The notes under the pieces: generated by a model
What the model saw: only the letters and a program-made list of their open reading frames with translations
Databases searched by the model: none
What the model was told of the DNA's origin: nothing
Position numbers and translations under genes: made by a program
Assembly (NCBI RefSeq): GCF_024448165.1
Contig: NZ_JAMOLN010000097.1
Coordinates: 1 to 36,713, forward strand
DNA length: 36,713 nucleotides
Direction: 5' to 3'
DNA from: Streptomyces longispororuber
GTDB taxonomy: Bacteria > Actinomycetota > Actinomycetes > Streptomycetales > Streptomycetaceae
In this document: positions 1 through 7,106 of the stretch, in pieces
Layout of the letters: each line of letters begins with the position of its first letter
Numbering within the stretch: the first letter of the stretch is position 1

Positions 1-29
1 TCCGCGCCCGCCGCCGCAAGTCCGTGTGA
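1..29 (+). CDS. 3' tail of an upstream gene (partial)
   Basis: Only the last eight codons and a TGA stop are visible, reading RARRRKSV. Every third position is G or C, as expected for coding DNA here, and a basic end is common after a last membrane segment. Too little remains to identify the product. If real, this gene converges on the DoxX-like gene, with the inverted repeat between them. Confidence 0.3.
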
Positions 30-53
30 CCGGTTACCGGGTGCGGGTGCGTG

Positions 54-134
54 GGGGCTGGTCGCGCAGTTCCCCGCTGAGATGGCACACGCAGTGTGCA
101 TCTCAGGGGCGCGGGGAACTGCGCGAGAAGCCCC
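54..134. repeat. Long inverted repeat, family A copy 1
   Basis: The left arm contains CGCGCAGTTCCCCGC and the right arm GCGGGGAACTGCGCG, with outer GGGGCT/AGCCCC pairing. The centre has a nested palindrome, GAGATGGCACAC-GCA-GTGTGCATCTC. The same arms and centre recur at 3153-3277, and one arm recurs at 6497-6540. It sits after an apparent gene end and before the 3' end of the DoxX gene, so it could act as a bidirectional terminator. I recognise it as a common Streptomyces intergenic repeat from memory only. Confidence 0.8.
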
Positions 135-159
135 ACCGGGCCGCAGACGAAGGACGGGA

Positions 160-204
160 CAGCCCCGCCGGCGTTTGAGGCGCGGGGGCCGGGGCGGAGC
201 CTCG
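160..204. repeat. Intergenic repeat, family B copy 1
   Basis: A 45-bp unit starting CAGCCCCGCCGGCG and ending CCGGGGCGGAGCCTCG. It matches 38 of 45 positions with 21515-21559, which lies inside a kinase-like gene. The unit is G/C-rich and partly self-complementary. It directly follows the family A hairpin, just past the DoxX stop codon. Confidence 0.7.
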
Positions 205-223
205 TGGCGTTGGTGTGGGTGGG

Positions 224-751
224 CTACATCAGGCCGGACGACCTACGCCGCCGATCCCGCCACCACGCATCGACCGACCACACCGCCGCCCCCGCCAACA
301 CCAACGGCAGCCACGCCATCAGATACGCCAGATCGTTCCCGAGGTAATACGGCTCCGTCGCCCAGCTCACCGTCAGCCACAGGCTCAACGAGATCAGCGC
401 CCCACCCACCGCGGCGAGCCGCGCCAGCACCCCCAGCAGCGTCCCGATCCCGACCGCCAGCTCACCGAGGGCGATCGCGTACCCGAACCCCGTCGGAGAC
501 TTGAGCGCCAGGTCGACGAGTTCCGGGATCGCGGAGATGTCGCGCACCCCGCGCATCTGGTCCCCGATCGACCCGGCCCCGCTCGACTTGAAGAACGCGC
601 TGTCCGTCAGTTTGTCGAAGGACGCGTAGATGAAGGTCACGCCGAGGAAGACGCGCAGCGGCAGCAGCGCGAACCGCTGGGCGGTGTCGCGCCAGTCGCC
701 TCCCCGGTCGACATAACTCATGTGCGTGTCGGTCCGCATACCGTGCGCCAT
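224..751 (-). CDS. DoxX-like membrane protein
   Basis: A 175-residue protein with about four hydrophobic segments. The first contains LLPLRVFLGVTFIYASFDKL, the typical opening of DoxX/SURF4-like proteins; later segments lie near residues 90-115, 118-135 and 142-160. DoxX proteins are small inner-membrane proteins, in some bacteria part of an oxidoreductase complex, but the function of most members is unknown. The start is uncertain: methionines at residues 1, 5 and 11 are all possible and none has a clear ribosome binding site. I used the longest. It is transcribed toward the repeat pair at 54-204, with the orphan gene 833-2104 upstream on the same strand (81-bp gap), so the two may share a transcript. 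Confidence 0.7.
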   Translation of the reverse strand: MAHGMRTDTHMSYVDRGGDWRDTAQRFALLPLRVFLGVTFIYASFDKLTDSAFFKSSGAGSIGDQMRGVRDISAIPELVDLALKSPTGFGYAIALGELAVGIGTLLGVLARLAAVGGALISLSLWLTVSWATEPYYLGNDLAYLMAWLPLVLAGAAVWSVDAWWRDRRRRSSGLM

Positions 752-832
752 CGCCGTCCGCCGCCTCTCGCGCCTGGTCCCTTTACTTGACCATACGTAC
801 GAGAGGGCCGTACGGCTCAGCCACGGAGCCGT

Positions 833-2104
833 TCAGTCGACGACGTCGACGGCGCACCGGTTCGTCTCGACGCCGGTCGCCGTGATCACCTGCACCTCGA
901 CCCGGCCGGGCTCCACGTCGACCGGGACCGGCACGGTCAGCAGGGTGTCGCTGGGGTTGGTGAAGCCGCCGGGGACCGGCACCAGCGGCACGTGCACGTG
1001 GACGGCGCCGATGCGCACGGCGACCCGGGCGAGCTGGTCGGCGGTGCCCGCGCCGGGCGGCACGAACCCGGTGCCGCGGATCTCGATGTCGTCGCCGGTG
1101 CGGATGGGCGCGTCGAGGTCGCCCGCCTCCCTGGCCCGTACGACGGAGAGGATCACGACGCGGCCGCCCTCCGCGTACTTCCCGGTGAGGTACGTCGCCG
1201 CGGACACGGCCACCAGGACCGCGAGGCCCCACGGCAGGTCGGGCAGCTGGTCGGGGCGGCGGGCGAGCCGGGCCGCCGCCCACACGAGGGCGGCCGCGCA
1301 CACGGCGACGTACTGGATGTCGGTGAAGGCGCCGCGCCCGGAGTCGTCGGTGAGCAGGTCGGCGGCGCGCGGCCGGGCCGCCCGCACCTTCTGCAGACGC
1401 TGCCCGACGACCCGGACCGCGACGACGCGCCGCACCAGGACGGCCACCGCGCAGACGACGGCGAGCACCGTCAACAGGCCCGCGCCACGGGAGAGTTCGA
1501 GGGCGTCGATGAGCGCGTCGCGGTCGGCCGGACCGGAGGCGACGGCCAGTTCCCCGGCCAGGACGAGGACCGCGTACACGGTCAGCAGCACCACGCAGCC
1601 CGCGACCGCGCGGGACGTCGAGAGCCGGTTGTCCTCGCCGATCACCGGCGCGAGGACGCCGCCGCGCGCCCGGTGCAGATACGCGGCGCCGGTCAGCAGC
1701 CCGCCGACCAGGACCGCGGCGACGAGCCCGGCGGTGCGCGCCGCGCTCCAGCCCGCCCCGATCGCCGTCAGCGTCTGCACGAGGAGCAGCACGCCGGTCG
1801 CGCCCCAGACCACGTACAGGGTGCGGGGCCACAGACCGGCCAGCCACGCCTCGCCCTCCTCGCGGCCCCGGTCCGCGACGGCCCGGGCGGACTGGGTGAG
1901 TTCGTCGGAGATCCACTGCCGGGACGCCCCGGCCGAGTGTGCGACGGCGGCCGGGAGTCCGCCGCCGGACGCCAACTCGTCGCGCTTGGCGAGGAATTCG
2001 GCCACCGCCCTGCGGTGCCCCTGGCGCGCCCCGTGCGGACAGTCGCCGCACGTGCAGCCGCCCCCGTGCGTGCCCTGCCCCTGTCGCGCTTCCTGCACCG
2101 CCAC
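833..2104 (-). CDS. Orphan multi-pass membrane protein with a C-terminal IPT-like domain
   Basis: A 423-residue protein that I do not recognise as a named family. The first 25 residues hold three cysteines in CTCGDCP, a possible metal or redox motif. About six hydrophobic segments follow between residues 95 and 305. The last 90 residues, from TGDDIEIRGTGF onward, look like one IPT/TIG-type beta-sandwich (GTGF, then PSDTLLTVPVPVDVEPG), so the C-terminus may be a surface-exposed binding module. Start chosen: GTG at 2104; another GTG two codons later is equally possible. Its promoter should lie in the 167-bp gap shared with the divergent DUF4429 gene. Coding status is well supported by length and codon use; function is unknown. 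Confidence 0.7.
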   Translation of the reverse strand: MAVQEARQGQGTHGGGCTCGDCPHGARQGHRRAVAEFLAKRDELASGGGLPAAVAHSAGASRQWISDELTQSARAVADRGREEGEAWLAGLWPRTLYVVWGATGVLLLVQTLTAIGAGWSAARTAGLVAAVLVGGLLTGAAYLHRARGGVLAPVIGEDNRLSTSRAVAGCVVLLTVYAVLVLAGELAVASGPADRDALIDALELSRGAGLLTVLAVVCAVAVLVRRVVAVRVVGQRLQKVRAARPRAADLLTDDSGRGAFTDIQYVAVCAAALVWAAARLARRPDQLPDLPWGLAVLVAVSAATYLTGKYAEGGRVVILSVVRAREAGDLDAPIRTGDDIEIRGTGFVPPGAGTADQLARVAVRIGAVHVHVPLVPVPGGFTNPSDTLLTVPVPVDVEPGRVEVQVITATGVETNRCAVDVVD

Positions 2105-2234
2105 CGCGTGGCCCCCACCCTCAAGATCGTGTTCTTGACGTCAACTTCCGTGTGATGAGAGGGAATTGTGCCGTACGCGGCGCACACTCCGGCGCACAGG
2201 CCCACCCCTGGCGGGTGAACGGCTTTCGTCCGCA

Positions 2235-2265
2235 TTGACCGGACTGTTGACCCTGCTGCGAGAAT
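2235..2265 (+). promoter_or_regulatory. Candidate leaderless promoter for the DUF4429 gene
   Basis: TTGACC at 2235-2240 is followed after 19 bp by GAGAAT at 2260-2265. The ATG at 2272 lies seven bases downstream, where transcription would start, and no Shine-Dalgarno sequence precedes it. A second TTGACC lies at 2247-2252. The spacing is slightly long, so this is a moderate call. Confidence 0.35.
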
Positions 2266-2271
2266 TTCCGT

Positions 2272-3141
2272 ATGGCCGAGATCATCCAGCGTGACGGAAC
2301 CTGGGCCTTCGACGGAACGACGGTCCGTATCACCCCTGGTCTGCACCGCAGTGTGGCCCTGCTGCGGCAGACGTACGGCGAGATCAGCGTGCCGCTCACG
2401 GCTCTGGCCGGGGTCGCCTACGAACCGGAGCGAAAGCGCGGCCGGCTCCGGCTCACCCTGCGCGAGGCCGCCGACCCGCTCCTCCAGGCCACCGGCGGCC
2501 GCCTCCCGGACACGGCCGACCCCTACCGGCTCGCGGTGGACGCGGACCGCTCGGGCGTCGCCGAGTACGTCGCCGAGGAGATCCGCCAGGCCCTCCTCCT
2601 GGAGCAACTCCCGGACGGGCCCGCCGAGTCGTACCTCGTCTCGGGCCCGGCGGTCCCGGTCTCCGTGCGTTCCAGCGACGGCACGGTGTCGTTCGACGGG
2701 AGCCGGATACGGATCGACTGGTCGGACACCTCGGACCGGGTGAAGCGGGCGACGGGGCCGCGGGTCATCGCGCTCGGCGACCTCGACGGGGTCGACTGGG
2801 TGCCCAACTCCGGTTACGAGGACGGGTTCCTGCGCTTCGTCACCAAGGGCTCGACGCCGCTCGCCAAGCTGCCGCCGGAGAAGGACTCGTACGCCCTCGA
2901 CCTGTGGGGCAACGCCCGCAAGGACCTGCTGACCGCCCTCGTCGCGGCCGCGGTCACGGCCCGCCTCCCGCACCCGTCGATGCCGCGCGACGCGCTGCCG
3001 GTCCCCGGGGGGCCGTCCCGGGCCGACCACGACGTGCTCCTGCGACGCCTGCGGGACCTGGGCGAGCTGCACCGCGACGGGGTGCTCACGGACGAGGAGT
3101 TCACCATGACGAAGCGAGTGGTGCTCCGCGACTTCCGGTGA
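2272..3141 (+). CDS. DUF4429 protein with SHOCT tail
   Basis: A 289-residue soluble protein. It carries two related halves, each beginning with a DGT-x-x-FDG motif (near residues 9 and 138) followed by alternating beta strands, consistent with two PH-like DUF4429 domains. The last 35 residues, ending LHRDGVLTDEEFTMTKRVVL, form a SHOCT module, a short C-terminal motif thought to mediate oligomerisation. The biochemical role is unknown. The ATG has no ribosome binding site and is probably leaderless (see 2235-2265). It converges on the aldolase-like gene, with the long inverted repeat at 3153-3277 between them. Confidence 0.8.
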   Translation: MAEIIQRDGTWAFDGTTVRITPGLHRSVALLRQTYGEISVPLTALAGVAYEPERKRGRLRLTLREAADPLLQATGGRLPDTADPYRLAVDADRSGVAEYVAEEIRQALLLEQLPDGPAESYLVSGPAVPVSVRSSDGTVSFDGSRIRIDWSDTSDRVKRATGPRVIALGDLDGVDWVPNSGYEDGFLRFVTKGSTPLAKLPPEKDSYALDLWGNARKDLLTALVAAAVTARLPHPSMPRDALPVPGGPSRADHDVLLRRLRDLGELHRDGVLTDEEFTMTKRVVLRDFR

Positions 3142-3152
3142 CGCTCCTCCGT

Positions 3153-3277
3153 CTGCGGGTGCGTGGCGGCTTCTCGCGCAGTTCCCCGCGCCCCTGGGGC
3201 GCCCCACGAGATGGCGCACGCAGTGCGCATCTCGGGGGCGCGGGGAACTGCGCGAGCAACCACGACGCACCCGCAGA
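3153..3277. repeat. Long inverted repeat, family A copy 2
   Basis: The most complete copy. The outer arms read CTGCGGGTGCGTGG and CCACGACGCACCCGCAG. The middle arms read TCTCGCGCAGTTCCCCGCGC and GCGCGGGGAACTGCGCGAG. The centre is GAGATGGCGCACGCAGTGCG followed by CATCTC, differing from copy 1 by a compensatory A-T to G-C change in the stem. That covariation suggests the palindrome, not just the sequence, is maintained. It lies between two convergent genes. Confidence 0.85.
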
Positions 3278-3312
3278 CAGCGACGCAGCCCGAACCCGGC
3301 GGACGCGGAGCG

Positions 3313-4116
3313 CTACGCCAGCAGACCCGGCTCGCTGCGCGTGATGTCCTGCCACAGGCTCTGGTAATTGATCCACGCCACGAGATCCCCACCGGTCTGG
3401 TCCCGCGTGGCCACGGCCTGCCGCCGATCGATCAGCACCGGCCGCCCCGCCGCCCGCGCAGCGAGCTGCACCTGACAGCACCGCTCCAGCGCGATGAACC
3501 ACCACGCCGCCGCGTCCACCGAGTCCGCGACGGTCAGCAGCCCGTGGTTGCGCAGCACGAGCGCCTTGTACGAGCCGAGCGCGACAGCGATCCGCTTGCC
3601 CTCGCCGGAGTCGACGGAGACGCCGGTGTACTCGTCGAGCAGCGCGTGGTCCTCGTAGAAGGCGCACGACTCCTGGGTGATCGGCTCGATCAGCTCCCCG
3701 AGCGCGGACAGCGCGCGCCCGTACGTGGAGTGGCAGTGCGCGACGGCGACGAGGTCGGGGCGGGCCCGGTGCACCTCGGCGTGCACGGTGAACGCGGCCT
3801 GGTTCACGTGGTGGCGGCCCTCGACGACCTGCCCGTCCCCGTTGGCGAGGACCAGGTCCCCGACGGTGATGTGCCGGAACGGCATCCCGAACGGATTGAC
3901 CCAGTAGCAGTCCTCGAACTCCGGGTCGCGGGCGGTGATGTGCCCGGACACCCCGTCCTCGTACCCGAACCGCCCGAAGATCCGCAGGGCCGCCGCGAGC
4001 CGCTCCTTGCGGTGCCGCCGCTCGTCGGCGACGGAGTCGTGCACCGGTGGCATCGCGAAGTGCAGCTGGTCGGTGGGTATCGGGGCGGGCGCGGGGCGCT
4101 GAGGCGGCGTCGACAT
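3313..4116 (-). CDS. Class II aldolase/adducin-family protein
   Basis: A 267-residue protein with the class II aldolase/adducin fold signature. GHITARDPE near residue 53 is followed by VHAEVHRARPDLVAVAHCHS (paired metal-binding histidines) and, near residue 195, VLRNHGLLT, which supplies a third zinc histidine. Relatives include fuculose-phosphate aldolase and ribulose-5-phosphate 4-epimerase; many actinobacterial members annotated this way have no assigned substrate. The start at MSTPPQRP gives a short Pro-rich lead before the domain. A GGAGG lies about 12 bases upstream, a rather long spacing. It is divergent from the oxidase gene at 4244. Substrate unknown. Confidence 0.85.
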   Translation of the reverse strand: MSTPPQRPAPAPIPTDQLHFAMPPVHDSVADERRHRKERLAAALRIFGRFGYEDGVSGHITARDPEFEDCYWVNPFGMPFRHITVGDLVLANGDGQVVEGRHHVNQAAFTVHAEVHRARPDLVAVAHCHSTYGRALSALGELIEPITQESCAFYEDHALLDEYTGVSVDSGEGKRIAVALGSYKALVLRNHGLLTVADSVDAAAWWFIALERCCQVQLAARAAGRPVLIDRRQAVATRDQTGGDLVAWINYQSLWQDITRSEPGLLA

Positions 4117-4243
4117 GGAGCGGAAGGTACCTCCACGGCCTCGAAGACGACAGATCCGCACCGTGGAGAGTGTGCACAGAAGGCGGCGAATCGCCCGCGC
4201 AAGTCCGACAGAAGATGTCGGGTATGCGCGCGAGACTCGGCCC

Positions 4244-4732
4244 ATGACGTCGAACGGCACTTCCTGGGCATCCTTCACCGCCGCCGAACCGGACCTGGCC
4301 AAGACGGTCGAGGACCGTTTCGCGCAGCACACCCACCACGTGCTGGCGACCCTCCGCAAGGACGGTTCGCCGCGCACCAGCGGCCTGGAGGTCCGCTTCC
4401 TGGACGGCGAGTTCTGGCTCGGCATGATGCCGGACTCGCTCAAGGCACGGGACCTGGTCCGCGACCCGCGCTTCGCGATCCAGGCGAACCCGGGCGAGGG
4501 GCAGACGATGGGCGGCGGCGACGCGCGGATCAGCGGCCGCGCGCTCCTCGTCGAGGACGCGGCGACGATCGCCCGCTACACCGAGCAGGTCGAGGTCCCC
4601 GACCCCGGCGCGTTCCACCTGTTCCGCACCGAGCTGACCGAGGTCACCCGGACGTACGTCGAGGACGACCGGTATCTGGTGGTGCAGGTGTGGAAGCCGG
4701 GCGGGCCGGTCCGCACGATGAAGCGCACCTAG
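4244..4732 (+). CDS. Pyridoxamine 5'-phosphate oxidase-like (split-barrel flavin) protein
   Basis: A 162-residue protein of the PNPOx-like split-barrel family. An N-terminal helix is followed by HVLATLRKDGSPRTSGLEVR, the typical entry strand-turn-strand, then DSLKARDLVRDPRFAI and a late VTRTYVEDDRYLVVQVW strand pair. Members bind FMN or F420, or have lost the cofactor; this sequence alone does not decide which. The start ATG at 4244 was chosen because the domain begins soon after it, although there is no Shine-Dalgarno sequence. Upstream in-frame codons read as low-complexity arginine-rich text. It converges on guaA with a shared terminator at 4748-4783. Confidence 0.8.
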   Translation: MTSNGTSWASFTAAEPDLAKTVEDRFAQHTHHVLATLRKDGSPRTSGLEVRFLDGEFWLGMMPDSLKARDLVRDPRFAIQANPGEGQTMGGGDARISGRALLVEDAATIARYTEQVEVPDPGAFHLFRTELTEVTRTYVEDDRYLVVQVWKPGGPVRTMKRT

Positions 4733-4747
4733 CCGGAGCCCACGCGC

Positions 4748-4783
4748 GACAGTGCCGCCCGCCGGAAGGCGGACGGCACTGTC
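4748..4783. terminator. Bidirectional terminator between the oxidase gene and guaA
   Basis: GACAGTGCCG pairs with CGGCACTGTC, continued by CCGCC/GGCGG across one mismatch, with a GGAA tetraloop. It lies 15 bases after one stop codon and 21 bases before the other on the opposite strand. Confidence 0.85.
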
Positions 4784-4804
4784 ACACACGGCTGCGGGTG
4801 GGGA

Positions 4805-6385
4805 CTACTCCCACTCGATGGTGCCCGGCGGCTTGCTCGTCACGTCGAGGACGACACGGTTGACGTCGGCGACCTCGTTCGTGATGCGGGTCGAGATCTT
4901 CGCGAGCACCTCGTACGGCATCCGCGTCCAGTCCGCCGTCATGGCGTCCTCGGAGGAGACGGGGCGCAGCACGATCGGGTGGCCGTACGTGCGGCCGTCG
5001 CCCTGGACGCCGACGCTGCGGACGTCCGCGAGCAGGACGACCGGGCACTGCCAGATCTCGCGGTCGAGGCCGGCCGCGGTGAGCTCCTCGCGGGCGATGG
5101 CGTCGGCCTCGCGCAGCAGGTCGAGACGCTCGCGCGTGACCTCGCCGACGATCCGGATGCCGAGACCCGGGCCGGGGAACGGCTGGCGCTGGACGATCTC
5201 GTCGGGCAGGCCCAGCTCGGCGCCTACCATCCGGACCTCGTCCTTGAACAGCTTGCGCAGCGGCTCGACGAGCTCGAACTCGATGTCGTCGGGCAGGCCG
5301 CCCACGTTGTGGTGGGACTTGATGTTCGCCGTGCCGGTGCCGCCGCCGGACTCGACGACGTCCGGGTAGAGCGTGCCCTGCACGAGGAAGGCGACCTCGG
5401 GGCCGTCCTCCTGGAGGATCTCCAGCTGGGCCTGCTCGAAGACGCGGATGAACTCGCGGCCGATGATCTTGCGCTTGGTCTCCGGGTCGGAGACCCCGGC
5501 CAGCGCCTTCAGGAACCGCTCGCTCGCGTCGACCACCTTCAGGTTCGCCCCGGTGGCCGCGACGAAGTCCTTCTCGACCTGCTCGGTCTCGCCCTTGCGC
5601 ATCAGACCGTGGTCGACGTACACGCAGGTCAGCTGCGAGCCGATGGCCTTCTGCACGAGCGCGGCGGCGACGGCGCTGTCCACGCCGCCGGACAGGCCGC
5701 AGATGGCGCGCTTGTCGCCGACCTGCTCGCGGATGAGGGCGACCTGCTCCTCGATCACGTTGCCGGTCGTCCAGTCGGGCTTGAGGCCCGCGCCCCGGTA
5801 CAGGAAGTGCTCCAGGACCTGCTGGCCGTGCGTGGAGTGCATGACCTCGGGGTGGTACTGGACGCCGTACAGCTTCTTCGCGTCGTTCTCGAAGGCGGCG
5901 ACCGGTACGACGTCCGTGGACGCGGTGACGGTGAAGCCCTCGGGGGCGGCGGAGCAGGCGTCGCCGTGCGACATCCACACCGACTGCTCGGCCGGGGTGC
6001 CCTCGAAGAGGGTCGAGTCGGCCTTGGAGACGGCGAGCGGGGTGCGGCCGTACTCGCGGGCGCCGTTGTCGTCGACGGTGCCGCCGAGGGCCGTCGCCAT
6101 CAGCTGGAAGCCGTAGCACATGCCGAAGACGGGGACGCCGGCGTCGAAGATCGCGCGGTCCAGGCGCGGGGCGCCCTCCGCGTAGACCGACGACGGGCCG
6201 CCGGAGAGGATGATCGCCGCCGGGTTCTTGGCGAGCATCTCCTCGACCGGCATGGTCGACGGGACGATCTCGCTGTAGACCCGGGCCTCACGGACGCGGC
6301 GGGCGATGAGCTGGGCGTACTGCGCACCGAAGTCGACGACCAGGACGGTGTCGGGGGCGGCGGCAGCGGAAGTCGCTGATGACAC
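4805..6385 (-). CDS. guaA: GMP synthase (glutamine-hydrolysing)
   Basis: A 526-residue two-domain GMP synthetase that converts XMP, ATP and glutamine to GMP, the last step of guanine nucleotide synthesis. The N-terminal class I amidotransferase domain has LVVDFGAQYAQLIARRVRE, SGGPSSVY and the nucleophile Cys90 in GMCYGFQ, with YHPEV supplying the catalytic histidine/glutamate pair. The ATP-pyrophosphatase domain has CGLSGGVDSAVAAALVQ, and the C-terminal dimerisation domain ends in TIEWE. The GTG start at 6385 has GGAAGG six bases upstream and gives the usual family length. It stands apart from guaB2/guaB3, which lie 23 kb away. No purine riboswitch is apparent upstream. Confidence 0.97.
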   Translation of the reverse strand: MSSATSAAAAPDTVLVVDFGAQYAQLIARRVREARVYSEIVPSTMPVEEMLAKNPAAIILSGGPSSVYAEGAPRLDRAIFDAGVPVFGMCYGFQLMATALGGTVDDNGAREYGRTPLAVSKADSTLFEGTPAEQSVWMSHGDACSAAPEGFTVTASTDVVPVAAFENDAKKLYGVQYHPEVMHSTHGQQVLEHFLYRGAGLKPDWTTGNVIEEQVALIREQVGDKRAICGLSGGVDSAVAAALVQKAIGSQLTCVYVDHGLMRKGETEQVEKDFVAATGANLKVVDASERFLKALAGVSDPETKRKIIGREFIRVFEQAQLEILQEDGPEVAFLVQGTLYPDVVESGGGTGTANIKSHHNVGGLPDDIEFELVEPLRKLFKDEVRMVGAELGLPDEIVQRQPFPGPGLGIRIVGEVTRERLDLLREADAIAREELTAAGLDREIWQCPVVLLADVRSVGVQGDGRTYGHPIVLRPVSSEDAMTADWTRMPYEVLAKISTRITNEVADVNRVVLDVTSKPPGTIEWE

Positions 6386-6496
6386 GGGTTGCCTTCCGGC
6401 GGCTGAGCGGTGGGGTCGTTTGGCCGATTCTACCGGGTCGGTCGTACGTTCCTCCGGCCCCGCCCGTTCGCCGCAGCGGGCCATGATCGTCGGCGA

Positions 6497-6583
6497 GTGC
6501 GGGTGAGTGGGGCCGGTCGCGCAGTTCCCCGCGCCCCTGAGAGGCACGCCCTTCGGGAGGCCTCTCCCAGGCCCGCACCCGCC
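6497..6583. repeat. Truncated family A repeat, copy 3
   Basis: The left arm, CGCGCAGTTCCCCGCGCCCCT, corresponds to the arm in copy 2, preceded by a related GTGCGGGTGAGTGG. The matching right arm is missing. A short unrelated hairpin, GAGAGGC-ACGCCCTTCGG-GAGGCCTCTC, follows. Unlike copies 1 and 2 it lies between divergent genes (guaA and the chorismate mutase leader), so it cannot be a simple convergent-gene terminator here. Confidence 0.65.
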
Positions 6584-6590
6584 GACCCCC

Positions 6591-6620
6591 CGGACAGCCC
6601 CCGGCGGCAAGGCGTACACT
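6591..6620 (+). promoter_or_regulatory. Candidate promoter of the chorismate mutase leader transcript
   Basis: A -35-like CGGACA at 6591-6596 and a -10-like TACACT at 6615-6620 are separated by 18 bp. A start seven or eight bases downstream would fall on the ATG of the leader peptide at 6628, making it leaderless. Confidence 0.5.
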
Positions 6621-6627
6621 CGGGCGC

Positions 6628-6699
6628 ATGTTCTCGCAGACGACCTTCGTCTTTACCTATGGCAGCCGGCCCGCCGGATGCCATGGTCGTGCTGCTTGA
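6628..6699 (+). CDS. Phe/Tyr-containing leader peptide (candidate attenuator)
   Basis: A 23-codon reading frame starting MFSQTTFVFTYGS and ending GRAA with TGA. Three phenylalanines (codons 2, 7, 9) and one tyrosine (codon 11) fall in the first eleven codons, and codons 9 and 11 are TTT and TAT, rare forms in such GC-rich genomes. A -10-like box lies seven bases upstream, so translation is probably leaderless. It precedes the hairpin at 6721-6753 and the chorismate mutase gene, the branch point to Phe and Tyr. I infer ribosome-mediated attenuation: stalling at Phe/Tyr codons when those amino acids are scarce would allow read-through. This is a prediction from the sequence; I do not recall it as experimentally shown. 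Confidence 0.6.
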   Translation: MFSQTTFVFTYGSRPAGCHGRAA

Positions 6700-6720
6700 G
6701 CCACTGACAAGCGACTTCCG

Positions 6721-6753
6721 AGGCGCCCCGGGCCGACAAGGCCCGGGGCGTCT
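6721..6753 (+). terminator. Attenuator hairpin upstream of chorismate mutase
   Basis: AGGCGCCCCGGGCC and GGCCCGGGGCGTCT form a 14-bp stem (one G-U) around a GACAA loop. TTT follows seven bases later. The upstream segment CGGCCCG (6667-6673), just past the Phe/Tyr codons, is complementary to CGGGCCG (6729-6735) and could form a competing antiterminator. Confidence 0.65.
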
Positions 6754-6809
6754 GGCGTTTCCGGGACCGGGTCGGCCCAGGGCTCCGCACACCACCCGAG
6801 GAGCCCCTC

Positions 6810-7106
6810 ATGACCGCCACCGCCACCACGCCCACCGAGAAGACCGGCGCCCGCACCACCGAGGCCGCCGACCTGATCTCCGGCGCCCGCGACCGCATCG
6901 ACGCACTCGACGACCGGATCATCGGCCTCGTACAGGAACGGATGGCCGTGTCCGCCGTCATCCAGGAGGCGCGGATCGCGTCGGGCGGGCGGCGGGTGAA
7001 CCTGTCGCGCGAGATGGAGGTCCTCGCGCACTTCAGGGACGCGCTGGGCAAGCCGGGGACCTCGCTGGCCATGACGCTGCTCGAACTGTGCCGGGGCCGG
7101 ATCTGA
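6810..7106 (+). CDS. Chorismate mutase (AroQ type)
   Basis: A 98-residue monofunctional AroQ-class chorismate mutase, which rearranges chorismate to prephenate at the entry to phenylalanine and tyrosine synthesis. Residues 20-95 are the all-helical domain, with the signature R-x-RIDALDDRIIGLVQERM followed by AVIQEAR and GRRVNLSREMEVL. It has no fused prephenate dehydratase, dehydrogenase or DAHP synthase domain and no secretion signal, so it should be cytoplasmic. A GAGGAG sits six to twelve bases before the ATG. The leader peptide and hairpin upstream suggest control by Phe/Tyr supply. Confidence 0.9.
   Translation: MTATATTPTEKTGARTTEAADLISGARDRIDALDDRIIGLVQERMAVSAVIQEARIASGGRRVNLSREMEVLAHFRDALGKPGTSLAMTLLELCRGRI

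Noticed and set aside
4115..4243. A 43-codon N-terminal extension of the pyridoxamine oxidase-like protein
   Set aside because: The translation is Arg-rich and overlaps the start and promoter region of the divergent aldolase-like gene; the domain starts after the ATG at 4244.
6386..6500. A guanine riboswitch upstream of guaA
   Set aside because: I could not find the conserved purine-aptamer core or loop pairs in the stretch before the GTG start.
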